Shown: positions 1-6,225, counted from the stretch's first letter. The stretch: DNA of 9,020 bases from DATDRS01 sp035291605 (GCA_035291605.1 DATDRS010000059.1:1-9020); one strand, 5' to 3'. The notes: a model not told the origin generated them from the sequence alone. Numbers and translations are program-made.

Positions 1-3000
1 TGCGCGGCGTGCTTCCGTGTACAAGCGCTCTTTGAAGCCGTAGGCGCGGATGTCCCGATACAGGACGGTCACTTCGGCCTTCGGATTCAGCGCTTTCAGT
101 CGCAGCGCGTTCTTGAAGGCTGTGGCGCAACAGATGCGGCCGCAATACTTCTCGGCCGGCCCAACGCATTGAATCATCACGACGGATTGCGGATAGCAGA
201 GGGCAGATGGCGAATGGCTGATGGCGGATGATTGCCGGTCATCGGCTATCGGCCCCTGGCGATCCGCTAAAAGCGCTTCAAACTGCTGCTGTGTGATGAC
301 ACGTGGATCCTGGCCGTACCCGTACGCCTCGCCCCGATATTCTTTGCCGCCCGTCGCCACGATCGTGACGCCGTGCCGGATTTCTGAGCCGTCGCTCAAC
401 CGGCTGGTGAAGTTGCCGAGGAAGCCGGTCGTGTCGGCGAGTTCAGTATTCAAGTGGACAGTGACCAGTGGATTCGCGCGGACGCGAGCGATCAAATGAC
501 TCAGGAAAACCTGCGGATCACTCGACTGATGACTGATGACTGATGACTGATCACTGTTTTGGGGCAGGTAGAACACATTCCGCAAATTGCCGCCCAACTC
601 CGCCTCGCGCTCGACGAGGTGAACGGGGAAGCCCTGATCGGCCAGCGCGAGCGCCGCCGTCATCCCCGCCGCGCCCCCGCCGATGACGAGGGCCGCCCGC
701 TCGATGCTCACCGGCATGGTGCGCAAGGGTTCGAGCGCGGCCACGCGCGCCGCCGACATGCGGACGAGATCCTTCGCCTTGGCCGTCGCCGCGTCCCGAT
801 CCCTGGAATGCACCCACGAGCACTGGTTGCGAATGTTCGCCATCTCGAAGAGATAGGGGTTGAGGCCTGCTGCGCGGATCGAATCCTGGAACAGCGGCTC
901 GTGCGTGCGCGGCGTGCAACTGGCGACGACGACGCGGTTGAGGCCGAGCGCCTTCGCCCGGTCCGTGATCTTCGCAATCGAGTCCTGCGAGCAGGTGTAG
1001 AGCATGTGCTCGGCGTGGACCACGCCCGGCAGCCTCTGCGCGTACTCCGCCACGGCCGGCACGTCGAGAAACCCGCCGATGTTCGAGCCGCAGTGGCAGA
1101 CGAACACGCCGACGCGCGGCTCCTCGCCGCTCACGTCGCGCTCCGGCGGATAGGCGCGCTCGCGGGCCAGTAATCCCCGCGCAGGGGCGAGCAGCCCGGC
1201 GGCCTGCGCCGCCGCGCCGGAGGCCTCCACTACCGTCTCGGGAATGTCCTTCGGCTCACGGAACGGGCCGACGGCGTAGATGCCGGGGCGCGAGGTCTGG
1301 AGCGGATCGAACTGCGCCGTCGCGCAGAAGCCGTAGGGGTCAAGCTCAATGCCGAGGTCGCGCCCCAACTGCTTCACTGCCGGCGACATCTCCATGCCGA
1401 CGGAAAGGACGACTAAGTCGAAGTGATCGGTGATCAGTGAGCAGTGATCGGCGGCCGCCAATGACCGATCACGGATGACGGGTAACTGATCACGGCCCAC
1501 GTAGCGAAGGATGAGATCACGCGTCTGCGGGTCTTCCTTCAGCGCCGAGATGCGGCAGCGGTGATAGCGCACGCCGTACTTTTCCTGCGCGCGGCGGTAG
1601 TAATCCTCGTAGCCTTTGCTGAACGCCCGCATGTCCATCATGAAGATGTGCACGTCCGTGTCCGGTTCGTGCTCTTTGGCCATGATGGCTTCTTTGGCCG
1701 CGTACATGCAGCAGACCGCCGAGCAGTAATCGTGCGTCTGATCGCGCGAGCCGATGCACTGGAGGAAGGCGATTTTCTTGGGGCGCGCGCCGTCGGAGGG
1801 GCGCTTGACGTGGCCCGCCGTCGGGCCCGAGGCGGAGAGCAGGCGCTCGAATTGCAGCGCGGTGACGACGTTGGGGTAGCGCCCGAAGCCGAACTCCTGC
1901 GAGAGCTTGGCGTTATACGCCTGATACCCGGGCGCGAGGATCACCGCGCCGACTTTGATGTCCTCGACACGCTCGACCTCGTCGTGATTGATGGCTTGCA
2001 CGCCGCAGACGTACACGCACGAGAGGCACTCCGAGCACAGGCCGCACGCGAGACAGCGCGAGGCCTCGGCCCTGGCCTGCGCCTCCGTGTAACCCTGCTC
2101 GATTTCCGCGAATGGGTTAGGGCGAACGCTTAGGTTCGCCCCTGCACGCTCCGCCGCCGGGATCATCGGCATGGGCACGCGCGGCGCGGCGCGAATCTCG
2201 TTCCGCCGGAGTTTCTCTTCGACCTCGACCCGCGTCATTTTGACGACGGGCAGGTCGGGCGCGAACTTCGGCTCGAGCGCTTCGCCGGAGAGGTAGCGGT
2301 GAATGGAGCCGGCGACTTTGTGTCCAGCGGCGACGGCCTCGATGACGAACGCTGTGCCCGTCGTCGCGTCGCCCGCTGCAAAGACGCCGGGACGAGTCGC
2401 CGCGAACGTGTTGGGGTTCACCGCAATCGTGGCCTGCCGGGTGACGCCCACACCCGCGTCGGCGGGGATGAAAGCCAGACCGGCGCGCTGGCCGATGGAG
2501 AAGATGACCACGTCGCACGGGAGGACGTGCTCCGAGTCCGGCTCGGTCTCCAGCGCCAGTTTCCCCTCGGCGTCGAATTCCATGAAGGTGACGTTGACAG
2601 ACTCGACGCCTGTCACCTGCCGCCCCTCACCCTCCAGAATACGCTTGAACGAGCGGGCCGGGTAGATCGTCACGCCCTCGGCCTCAGCCTCTTCGATCTC
2701 CCACAGGTGCGCGGGCATCTTCTCGCGCGACTCGAGGCAGGCCATCGCCACTGAGGCCGCGCCGAGCCTCACGGCGGTGCGGGCGCAGTCAATCGCGACG
2801 TTGCCGCCGCCCAAGACTAAAACTCGCTTAGCGCGTATCGCGTATCGCCGTTCGCCTGCCGTGTCGTCGTATTTGCCGAGGCGAACATCCTTGAGGAATT
2901 GCGTGTTGACCAGCACATCGGGCAGGTCTGCGCCCGGTATCGGCAGTTTCTTGCCTTCGTGCGCGCCGACCGCAATGAGGACGGCGTCAAAACCCTGAGC

Positions 3001-4035
3001 GAAAACGTCGTCGAGGTTGTTGACGGTCGTGTTCAGGCGCAGATCAACGCCGAGGTCAACGATGTCCTGCACCTCGCGATCCACGATGGCCGAGGGCAGG
3101 CGATATTCGGGGACGCCGACGCGGAGCATCCCGCCCGCGACGGGCAGGGACTCGAACACGGTCACGCCGTAGCCGAGGGTCACCAGGTCTTTCGCTGCGG
3201 TCAGGCCGCACGGCCCCGCGCCGATGACGGCGACGCGCTGCGGGCGGGTCTGCGGGATCGGTTGGACGGGTCCGCGCTCTGTCGTGCCGGCCCAATCGGC
3301 CACGAAGCGTTTGAGCGCGTGAATGTTCAATGGCTCGTCCACGAGGTTGCGATTGCAGGCGAGCTCACAGCGGTGATTGCAGATGCGCCCGCAGATGCCG
3401 GGGAAGGGGTTGTCCTCTTTGATGACGCGCAGCGCGTCGGCGTAGCGGCCCTCGCGGATGAGCGCGATGTAGCCCTGCGCGCGCTGACTGGCGGGGCAGG
3501 CGTCGCGGCACGGGGCGATGCCTTTTTTCTCAATGGCATATGCGGCGGGGATGGCCTGCGGGTAAAGGCGGTACGCGGCGCGGCGCGGGGAGAGGCCTTC
3601 ATTGAACTCGTCGGGCAGGACAATGGGGCAGACCTTCTCGCAGTCGCCGCAACCCACGCATTTGAGCGGGTCAATGTAGCGCGGCTTGCGGCGCAGGCGC
3701 GCGGTGAAATCCCCGGCCTCGCCCTCCACGCCGAGGACTTCGGTGTTCGTCAGGATTTCGATGTTGAGGTGGCGCCCGGTTTCGACGAGTTTAGGTGAGA
3801 TGGTGCACATCGCGCAGTCGTTGGTCGGGAAGGTCTTGTCCAACTGCGCCATATGTCCGCCGATGGCGGACTTGGACTCGACGAGATAGACCTTGAAGCC
3901 CTGCTCGGCAAGGTCGAGGCTGGCCTGCATCCCGGCGATGCCGCCGCCGACGACCATCACCGCCCCGATGGGGCCGCGACCATTGCCCGGAGTGGTTAGC
4001 TCTGAGAGGGGAACGAAAGCGGACTGAAGGGACAT
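1..4035 (-). CDS. hdrA: HdrA-like multidomain flavoprotein with inserted GltD/NfnB module and second HdrA unit; 3' end outside window
   Basis: The frame stays open from ATG 4035 to base 1 (1345 codons), so the C-terminus is missing. ATG 4035 is preceded by GGAGAG. Residues 27-80 carry a dinucleotide fold (GGGIAG) and the HdrA signature LDKTFPTNDCAMC; cysteines 126, 129, 132 and 136 form a ferredoxin motif. Residues about 176-625 form a GltD/NfnB-like module: cysteines 176, 180, 215, 219, 223 and 227, an FAD fold (IGAGPCG) near 271 and an NAD(P) fold (LGGGN) near 404. HdrA sequence resumes with cysteines 661-677 and the CSAVCC motif near 772-777. A second HdrA unit starts near 975 (VCHCGSN, later VVASCTPRTHEPLF) and has another FAD fold near 1113-1140. 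By family knowledge, HdrA is the flavin bifurcation subunit of soluble heterodisulfide reductase complexes; the GltD part suggests exchange with NAD(P)H. The partner and direction of electron flow are unknown. Four in-frame repeat-derived inserts are listed separately. Confidence 0.93.
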   Translation of the reverse strand, partial: MSLQSAFVPLSELTTPGNGRGPIGAVMVVGGGIAGMQASLDLAEQGFKVYLVESKSAIGGHMAQLDKTFPTNDCAMCTISPKLVETGRHLNIEILTNTEVLGVEGEAGDFTARLRRKPRYIDPLKCVGCGDCEKVCPIVLPDEFNEGLSPRRAAYRLYPQAIPAAYAIEKKGIAPCRDACPASQRAQGYIALIREGRYADALRVIKEDNPFPGICGRICNHRCELACNRNLVDEPLNIHALKRFVADWAGTTERGPVQPIPQTRPQRVAVIGAGPCGLTAAKDLVTLGYGVTVFESLPVAGGMLRVGVPEYRLPSAIVDREVQDIVDLGVDLRLNTTVNNLDDVFAQGFDAVLIAVGAHEGKKLPIPGADLPDVLVNTQFLKDVRLGKYDDTAGERRYAIRAKRVLVLGGGNVAIDCARTAVRLGAASVAMACLESREKMPAHLWEIEEAEAEGVTIYPARSFKRILEGEGRQVTGVESVNVTFMEFDAEGKLALETEPDSEHVLPCDVVIFSIGQRAGLAFIPADAGVGVTRQATIAVNPNTFAATRPGVFAAGDATTGTAFVIEAVAAGHKVAGSIHRYLSGEALEPKFAPDLPVVKMTRVEVEEKLRRNEIRAAPRVPMPMIPAAERAGANLSVRPNPFAEIEQGYTEAQARAEASRCLACGLCSECLSCVYVCGVQAINHDEVERVEDIKVGAVILAPGYQAYNAKLSQEFGFGRYPNVVTALQFERLLSASGPTAGHVKRPSDGARPKKIAFLQCIGSRDQTHDYCSAVCCMYAAKEAIMAKEHEPDTDVHIFMMDMRAFSKGYEDYYRRAQEKYGVRYHRCRISALKEDPQTRDLILRYVGRDQLPVIRDRSLAAADHCSLITDHFDLVVLSVGMEMSPAVKQLGRDLGIELDPYGFCATAQFDPLQTSRPGIYAVGPFREPKDIPETVVEASGAAAQAAGLLAPARGLLARERAYPPERDVSGEEPRVGVFVCHCGSNIGGFLDVPAVAEYAQRLPGVVHAEHMLYTCSQDSIAKITDRAKALGLNRVVVASCTPRTHEPLFQDSIRAAGLNPYLFEMANIRNQCSWVHSRDRDAATAKAKDLVRMSAARVAALEPLRTMPVSIERAALVIGGGAAGMTAALALADQGFPVHLVEREAELGGNLRNVFYLPQNSDQSSVISHQSSDPQVFLSHLIARVRANPLVTVHLNTELADTTGFLGNFTSRLSDGSEIRHGVTIVATGGKEYRGEAYGYGQDPRVITQQQFEALLADRQGPIADDRQSSAISHSPSALCYPQSVVMIQCVGPAEKYCGRICCATAFKNALRLKALNPKAEVTVLYRDIRAYGFKERLYTEARRA
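190..258. repeat. Heptanucleotide-period repeat read in frame inside the HdrA gene (third array)
   Basis: Bases 206-230 show a 7-base period on the plus strand, with units such as GATGGCG, AATGGCT and GATGGCG. The stretch to about 258 is similar low-complexity sequence (GGTCATCGG, CTATCGG). It encodes residues about 1260-1282, rich in Ser, Ala, Asp and Gln. It lies between the conserved helix ending FEALLADR and the strand VVMIQCVG of the second HdrA FAD domain, where HdrA homologues usually have a short variable loop (recalled, not aligned). The boundaries are my estimate. Confidence 0.65.
525..556. repeat. Perfect heptanucleotide tandem repeat read in frame inside the HdrA gene (second array)
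   Basis: On the plus strand ACTGATG occurs three times in tandem from 525 to 545, followed by ACTGATC and a partial ACTG to 556. Period 7 does not match the codon period, but three units make seven codons, so the frame survives. It encodes residues about 1160-1171 (Ser, Gln, His, Val, Ile), between VFYLPQ and DPQVFL of the second HdrA unit. That motif pair is normally linked by a short loop in HdrA proteins (family knowledge). Confidence 0.85.
1423..1495. repeat. Heptanucleotide-period repeat with nested dyads, read in frame inside the HdrA gene (first array)
   Basis: Bases 1423-1450 consist of four 7-base units, each beginning GTGA (GTGATCG, GTGATCA, GTGAGCA, GTGATCG). After a GC-rich centre, bases 1461-1495 continue with 7-base units of the complementary word type (ATCACGG, ATGACGG). 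The two halves form nested inverted repeats: GTGATCAGT at 1430-1438 with ACTGATCAC at 1485-1493, and GTGATCGG at 1444-1451 with CCGATCAC at 1465-1472. The stretch encodes residues 848-871, between ILRYVG and FDLVVLSVGM. Confidence 0.85.
2116..2146. repeat. Short palindromic repeat element read in frame inside the HdrA gene
   Basis: GGGCGAAC (2120-2127) and GTTCGCCC (2134-2141) are perfect 8-bp inverted arms around the 6-base loop GCTTAG. The element encodes residues about 632-640 (G-A-N-L-S-V-R-P-N) in the linker between the GltD-like module and the six-cysteine segment at 661-677. The core resembles a GGGGCGAAC/GTTCGCCC palindrome that I recall as an interspersed repeat in some bacterial genomes. 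That recollection could not be checked here. Confidence 0.75.
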
Positions 4036-4038
4036 TCA

Positions 4039-4044
4039 CTCTCC
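4039..4044 (-). promoter_or_regulatory. Ribosome binding site of the HdrA-like gene
   Basis: The minus strand reads GGAGAG, then three bases, then ATG at 4035. A GTG at 4039-4037 lies in another frame with a short, unrelated product. The site and the HdrA signature downstream support ATG 4035 as the start. Confidence 0.6.
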
Positions 4045-4045
4045 G

Positions 4046-4079
4046 AAATGGCCCGAGGCCGAAGGCAATTCGGCCATTT
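4046..4079 (-). promoter_or_regulatory. Two mutually exclusive hairpins in the HdrA-gene leader, just upstream of the ribosome binding site
   Basis: Hairpin A pairs GGCCGAA (4057-4063) with TTCGGCC (4069-4075) around a 5-base loop. Hairpin B pairs AAATGGCC (4046-4053) with GGCCATTT (4072-4079). Both use bases 4072-4075, so they cannot form together. Hairpin B ends two bases from the GGAGAG site. On the plus strand hairpin A is followed by ATTTT and would look like a weak terminator, but no plus-strand gene reads into it. A role in translation or attenuation is inference. Confidence 0.4.
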
Positions 4080-4088
4080 TCAGCATAC

Positions 4089-4114
4089 GCTCTCCACCAT
4101 ATGGCGTGGAGTGC
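4089..4114. promoter_or_regulatory. Inverted repeat in the HdrA-gene leader
   Basis: GCTCTCCAC (4089-4097) and GTGGAGTGC (4106-4114) pair at 8 of 9 positions around the loop CATATGGC. CATATG occurs at 4098-4103 in the loop and again at 4122-4127. It could be an operator or an mRNA hairpin; no specific regulator is recognised. Confidence 0.35.
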
Positions 4115-4133
4115 TAAATGTCATATGCCTGCC

Positions 4134-4174
4134 TGACAAGTGACAAGTTTCATCGGAAATGGAAAGATGGAAAG
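4134..4174. repeat. Short tandem repeats in the spacer between the FlpD-type gene and the HdrA gene
   Basis: TGACAAG occurs twice in tandem (4134-4147, period 7). After 11 bases, ATGGAAAG occurs twice in tandem (4159-4174, period 8), followed by TGGGGAGG. This is the same kind of degenerate short-word array as those inside the HdrA gene, here in non-coding DNA. The spacer 4036-4199 holds these repeats and the hairpins above. No convincing promoter was found, although TTGTCA-like words lie on the minus strand within the TGACAAG units. Confidence 0.6.
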
Positions 4175-4199
4175 TGGGGAGGATTAGGCGGATTTCAGG

Positions 4200-4634
4200 T
4201 CACCTTCCGGTCAGAAGGCGCTTGAGCGGACTCGGTCCCAGTTTCTTCACTCGCTCGGTCATCTCGCGCGCGGCTTTGGCAAACGTGGCGCCCTGTCCGC
4301 CAGAGACGAAATACATCTCCAAACGCTCGCCCTCGAGGCCGATGCTCTCCAATAGTCTGCGCGCCCTGGCGACGCGCGCCTGGCCTCGCTCGTTCCCGCG
4401 CACGTGATGACAGTTGCCCAGCGGGCAGGCGACGACGTACACGCCGTCAGCGCCCTGCTCGAAGGCCTCCAGGAGGTAGCGCACGTCGGTCTTGCCGGTG
4501 CAGGGCAGGCGCACGAGTTTGACGTTGGCCGGGTATGACTGCCGGAGCGCGCCGGCCGTGTCAGCGGCCATGTAGGCGCAGTAAATGCAGGTGAAGGCGG
4601 TAATTTCAGGCTCAAAGTGACCGTTAGTTCCCAT
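4200..4634 (-). CDS. MvhD/FlpD-family [2Fe-2S] electron-transfer subunit
   Basis: This 144-residue protein matches the FlpD/MvhD family (hydrogenase or heterodisulfide reductase iron-sulphur subunit D), which passes electrons between an electron-donating enzyme and HdrA. Visible motifs are C16-x2-C19 (CIYCAYMAAD), LPCTGKTD with C45, and CPLGNCHH with C70 and C75; these five cysteines are the family's usual cluster ligands. The length is normal for a stand-alone MvhD. ATG 4634 directly follows the TAA stop of the upstream ferredoxin-like gene, and a GGAGG lies eight bases before it inside that gene's end, so the two are probably translationally coupled. No hydrogenase gene is in the window, so the electron donor is not hydrogen on present evidence. 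Confidence 0.92.
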   Translation of the reverse strand: MGTNGHFEPEITAFTCIYCAYMAADTAGALRQSYPANVKLVRLPCTGKTDVRYLLEAFEQGADGVYVVACPLGNCHHVRGNERGQARVARARRLLESIGLEGERLEMYFVSGGQGATFAKAAREMTERVKKLGPSPLKRLLTGR

Positions 4635-5441
4635 TTACCAAACCTCCGCCTCCACCGGATCATCGGCGCGGTCGTGCAGGGTGATGGCGTCCCGATGGCA
4701 CGCCGCGCGGCATACCCCGCAGCCGAAGCACTGGCGCGGGTCAATCTCCACTTTGGCATTCACCATCGAATAGCGGATGGCCCCGAACTGGCACTGCCGC
4801 ATGCAGTTCCGGCAGCCGTTGCAGGCGTCCAGGTCCACCCCGGCCACGTACTCGCCCCGGAACATGATCTGGAAGTAGCCGCGCGCGTGACAGATGCGGT
4901 ACGCGATGCAGTCCTGATCGCAATTGCACAGCGCGCCGATGTACGGCGTCTTGAACGTCCAGACCGAGTGAACGAGACCTTTCTCGTCCAGCTCGCGGAC
5001 AGACTCGACGGCTTCGGCGGGCGAGAGATATTCGAGGCTGAACGAGTCGTCCAGCACCTCGGCCAGCCGGGGGTCGCCTGTCAGCGCAAAGCAATAACGC
5101 GCCTCCTTCTGTCCCGTCGTCACCCGGCGGCACACGCACGGCAGGCGCGCAATCCCATCCACCTGTTGAAGGATCTGCTCGACCTCTTCGAGGGGGACAA
5201 CCTGCCCGAAGTGATCCCGCTTCTGGTTGCGGGTGAGAAACGGCTTAGCCGGGCCATGCAGAGGCGTGCGCGAGAGCAGGTCGAGTTGATCGAGCGCGGG
5301 CGGCAGGCGCTCTTCAAACGTGTTGGCGAAGTGGGCGATGTAGTCGAGCCGCCCGTCCTCGTCGAGCAATTCGCGTGAGTAGTTCTGCATCGCCAGATAC
5401 CACTTCTGGCCGTCGCCGTGCTGCACGCAGAATTCACACAT
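4635..5441 (-). CDS. Ferredoxin-like 4Fe-4S protein with cysteine-rich N-terminal part, Hdr-operon type
   Basis: This 268-residue soluble protein ends in two classical CxxCxxCxxxC ferredoxin motifs: C207, C210, C213, C217 and C238, C241, C244, C248. They probably hold two [4Fe-4S] clusters. The first 200 residues contain further cysteine groups (C2/C5, C102/C104, C172/C174/C178, C184) that may bind another cofactor or cluster. I do not recognise that domain by name. There is no signal peptide and no membrane segment, so it is cytoplasmic. ATG 5441 is preceded by GGAG at a good distance. It abuts the MvhD/FlpD-type gene and precedes the HdrA-like gene, so it likely feeds or drains electrons in the same complex. 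It could be a dehydrogenase-linked adaptor; its partner cannot be named from this sequence. Confidence 0.85.
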   Translation of the reverse strand: MCEFCVQHGDGQKWYLAMQNYSRELLDEDGRLDYIAHFANTFEERLPPALDQLDLLSRTPLHGPAKPFLTRNQKRDHFGQVVPLEEVEQILQQVDGIARLPCVCRRVTTGQKEARYCFALTGDPRLAEVLDDSFSLEYLSPAEAVESVRELDEKGLVHSVWTFKTPYIGALCNCDQDCIAYRICHARGYFQIMFRGEYVAGVDLDACNGCRNCMRQCQFGAIRYSMVNAKVEIDPRQCFGCGVCRAACHRDAITLHDRADDPVEAEVW

Positions 5442-5468
5442 GTGACATCTCCAAAGCGGCTGATTCCT

Positions 5469-5897
5469 TCATGCTGCGCGTACTTGTTCTGTTCCTTTTG
5501 GCGATTCTGCTTTTGTCGTCCTCATCTCAAAGACGCGGACGATCACGACGGCGATCAGCGCAAACACGAAGAAGACCAGGAGCACCATGGCCGTGCTTTG
5601 GAGCGTGCCGATGATCGTCTGATAAATCTCCAGCATCCAGCGATTGGATGTGAGCTGAACGATCTCCCGATATGGCTCCATGGGGGTCATGTACTTTTCA
5701 AAATCCCAGACCCGTACGCCGCCGCCGATGCCGATGACGTAGATAGCGAACTGGAGATACCTGGTCCAAGCCCGGCTGATGTCAGCGGGGGCAATTCGTC
5801 TCATGATGCTGTCAACCGGTCTGGTGAAGATGAAGACGACAATGGATGCGACCACAAAGGCAATCACGAAAGTGGTGACAAGCAATGTGATGACCAT
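5469..5897 (-). CDS. Small membrane protein of unknown function, three predicted membrane segments
   Basis: The product is 142 residues from ATG 5897. An ATG at 5900 would add one Met, but the strong site AAGGAGG (5910-5904) is only three bases from it and six from 5897, so 5897 is preferred. Hydrophobic segments lie near residues 2-24, 46-64 and 101-122. A soluble stretch of about 35 residues (FEKYMTP... to ...TLQST) lies between the second and third, and the tail is charged (Lys, Glu, Arg). I recognise no motif. The stop lies 27 bases before the ferredoxin-like gene, so co-transcription is possible but functional linkage is unproven. The start overlaps the stop of a 21-codon fragment of a glycosylase-like gene (5897-5962). 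Confidence 0.7.
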   Translation of the reverse strand: MVITLLVTTFVIAFVVASIVVFIFTRPVDSIMRRIAPADISRAWTRYLQFAIYVIGIGGGVRVWDFEKYMTPMEPYREIVQLTSNRWMLEIYQTIIGTLQSTAMVLLVFFVFALIAVVIVRVFEMRTTKAESPKGTEQVRAA

Positions 5898-5962
5898 CAT
5901 TTACCTCCTTCAATCTCTATATACGGAAACTTGACGCATCCCACACAGTTGCTTACTTGCAT
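5897..5962 (-). pseudogene. 5' fragment of a second family-4-like uracil-DNA glycosylase gene (21 codons)
   Basis: ATG 5962 opens a 21-residue frame beginning MQVSNCVGCVKFPYI, closely matching the start of the intact glycosylase-like protein at 8246 (MRVNDCVGCAKFPCT). The DNA match covers about 49 bases, from just upstream of the start codon through codon 13 or so. About nine positions differ, apparently all transitions. The fragment keeps the first two cluster cysteines and the ribosome-site region, then departs and stops at TGA 5899-5897. That TGA overlaps the ATGATG start of the next gene. It could be a remnant left by recombination or a short leader peptide coupled to the membrane protein downstream. 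Confidence 0.6.
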
Positions 5963-6218
5963 TTCTCGACCTTCCTTTGAAAATGCGGAACGCCACGTCG
6001 TGACCCGCAACACCGGCAATGGCAATCGCTCCGCCCAGCCCTTCCCAACGCCAGGCTAACAACAACCCCAAGATAGACACCCAGTAAAAGCCCAACTCGA
6101 TCCAATCCGTGAGCAGAACGGGTTGCACGACATTCGGGTCTGGCACGACGATAATCAGCAGGGCAATCGCAAAGATCAGGATGCTCCAGACCCGTGCAAC
6201 CCATCGGATAATCGCCAC
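5910..6218 (-). CDS. Small membrane protein, apparently truncated at its C-terminus
   Basis: An ATG exists at 6266, but it would overlap the upstream protease gene by 41 bases. GTG 6218 lies seven bases after the protease stop, has AGGA a short way upstream, and gives a protein beginning AIIRWVARVW, so I prefer it (102 residues). Hydrophobic segments lie near residues 10-28 and 37-55, with the motif LLAWRWEGLGG typical of a family of small bacterial membrane proteins that I cannot name securely. After about residue 75 the reading changes character (GRSRNASKQLCG), and the last part overlaps the glycosylase-like fragment in another frame. The natural C-terminal membrane part therefore seems lost. 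It may be inactive. Confidence 0.5.
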   Translation of the reverse strand: MAIIRWVARVWSILIFAIALLIIVVPDPNVVQPVLLTDWIELGFYWVSILGLLLAWRWEGLGGAIAIAGVAGHDVAFRIFKGRSRNASKQLCGMRQVSVYRD

Positions 6219-6225
6219 GATTTCT

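Noticed and set aside
559..1173. Open plus-strand frame of 204 codons
   Set aside because: It lies wholly antisense to the HdrA-like gene, shows no recognisable motif, has composition typical of the complement of GC-rich coding DNA, and conflicts with conserved HdrA motifs on the other strand.
1..1500. Possible CRISPR array suggested by repeated short words
   Set aside because: The repeats have a 7-base period with no spacers and are translated within the HdrA gene.
2899..3798. Open plus-strand frame of 299 codons
   Set aside because: It is antisense to the GltD-like module of the HdrA fusion, where cysteine motifs and nucleotide folds are clear on the minus strand. It has only the length of an antisense shadow.
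4057..4080. Rho-independent terminator on the plus strand
   Set aside because: The stem is 7 bp with a weak ATTTT tail and no plus-strand gene leads into it. The sequence is better explained as a leader structure of the minus-strand HdrA gene.
4617..5378. Open plus-strand frame of 253 codons
   Set aside because: It is antisense to the ferredoxin-like gene, whose paired CxxCxxCxxxC motifs fix the minus strand as coding.
5418..6059. Open plus-strand frame of 213 codons, His/Asp-rich
   Set aside because: It is antisense to the small membrane protein and the glycosylase fragment. The His and Asp residues are the complement of Val, Ile and Met codons; no domain is recognisable.
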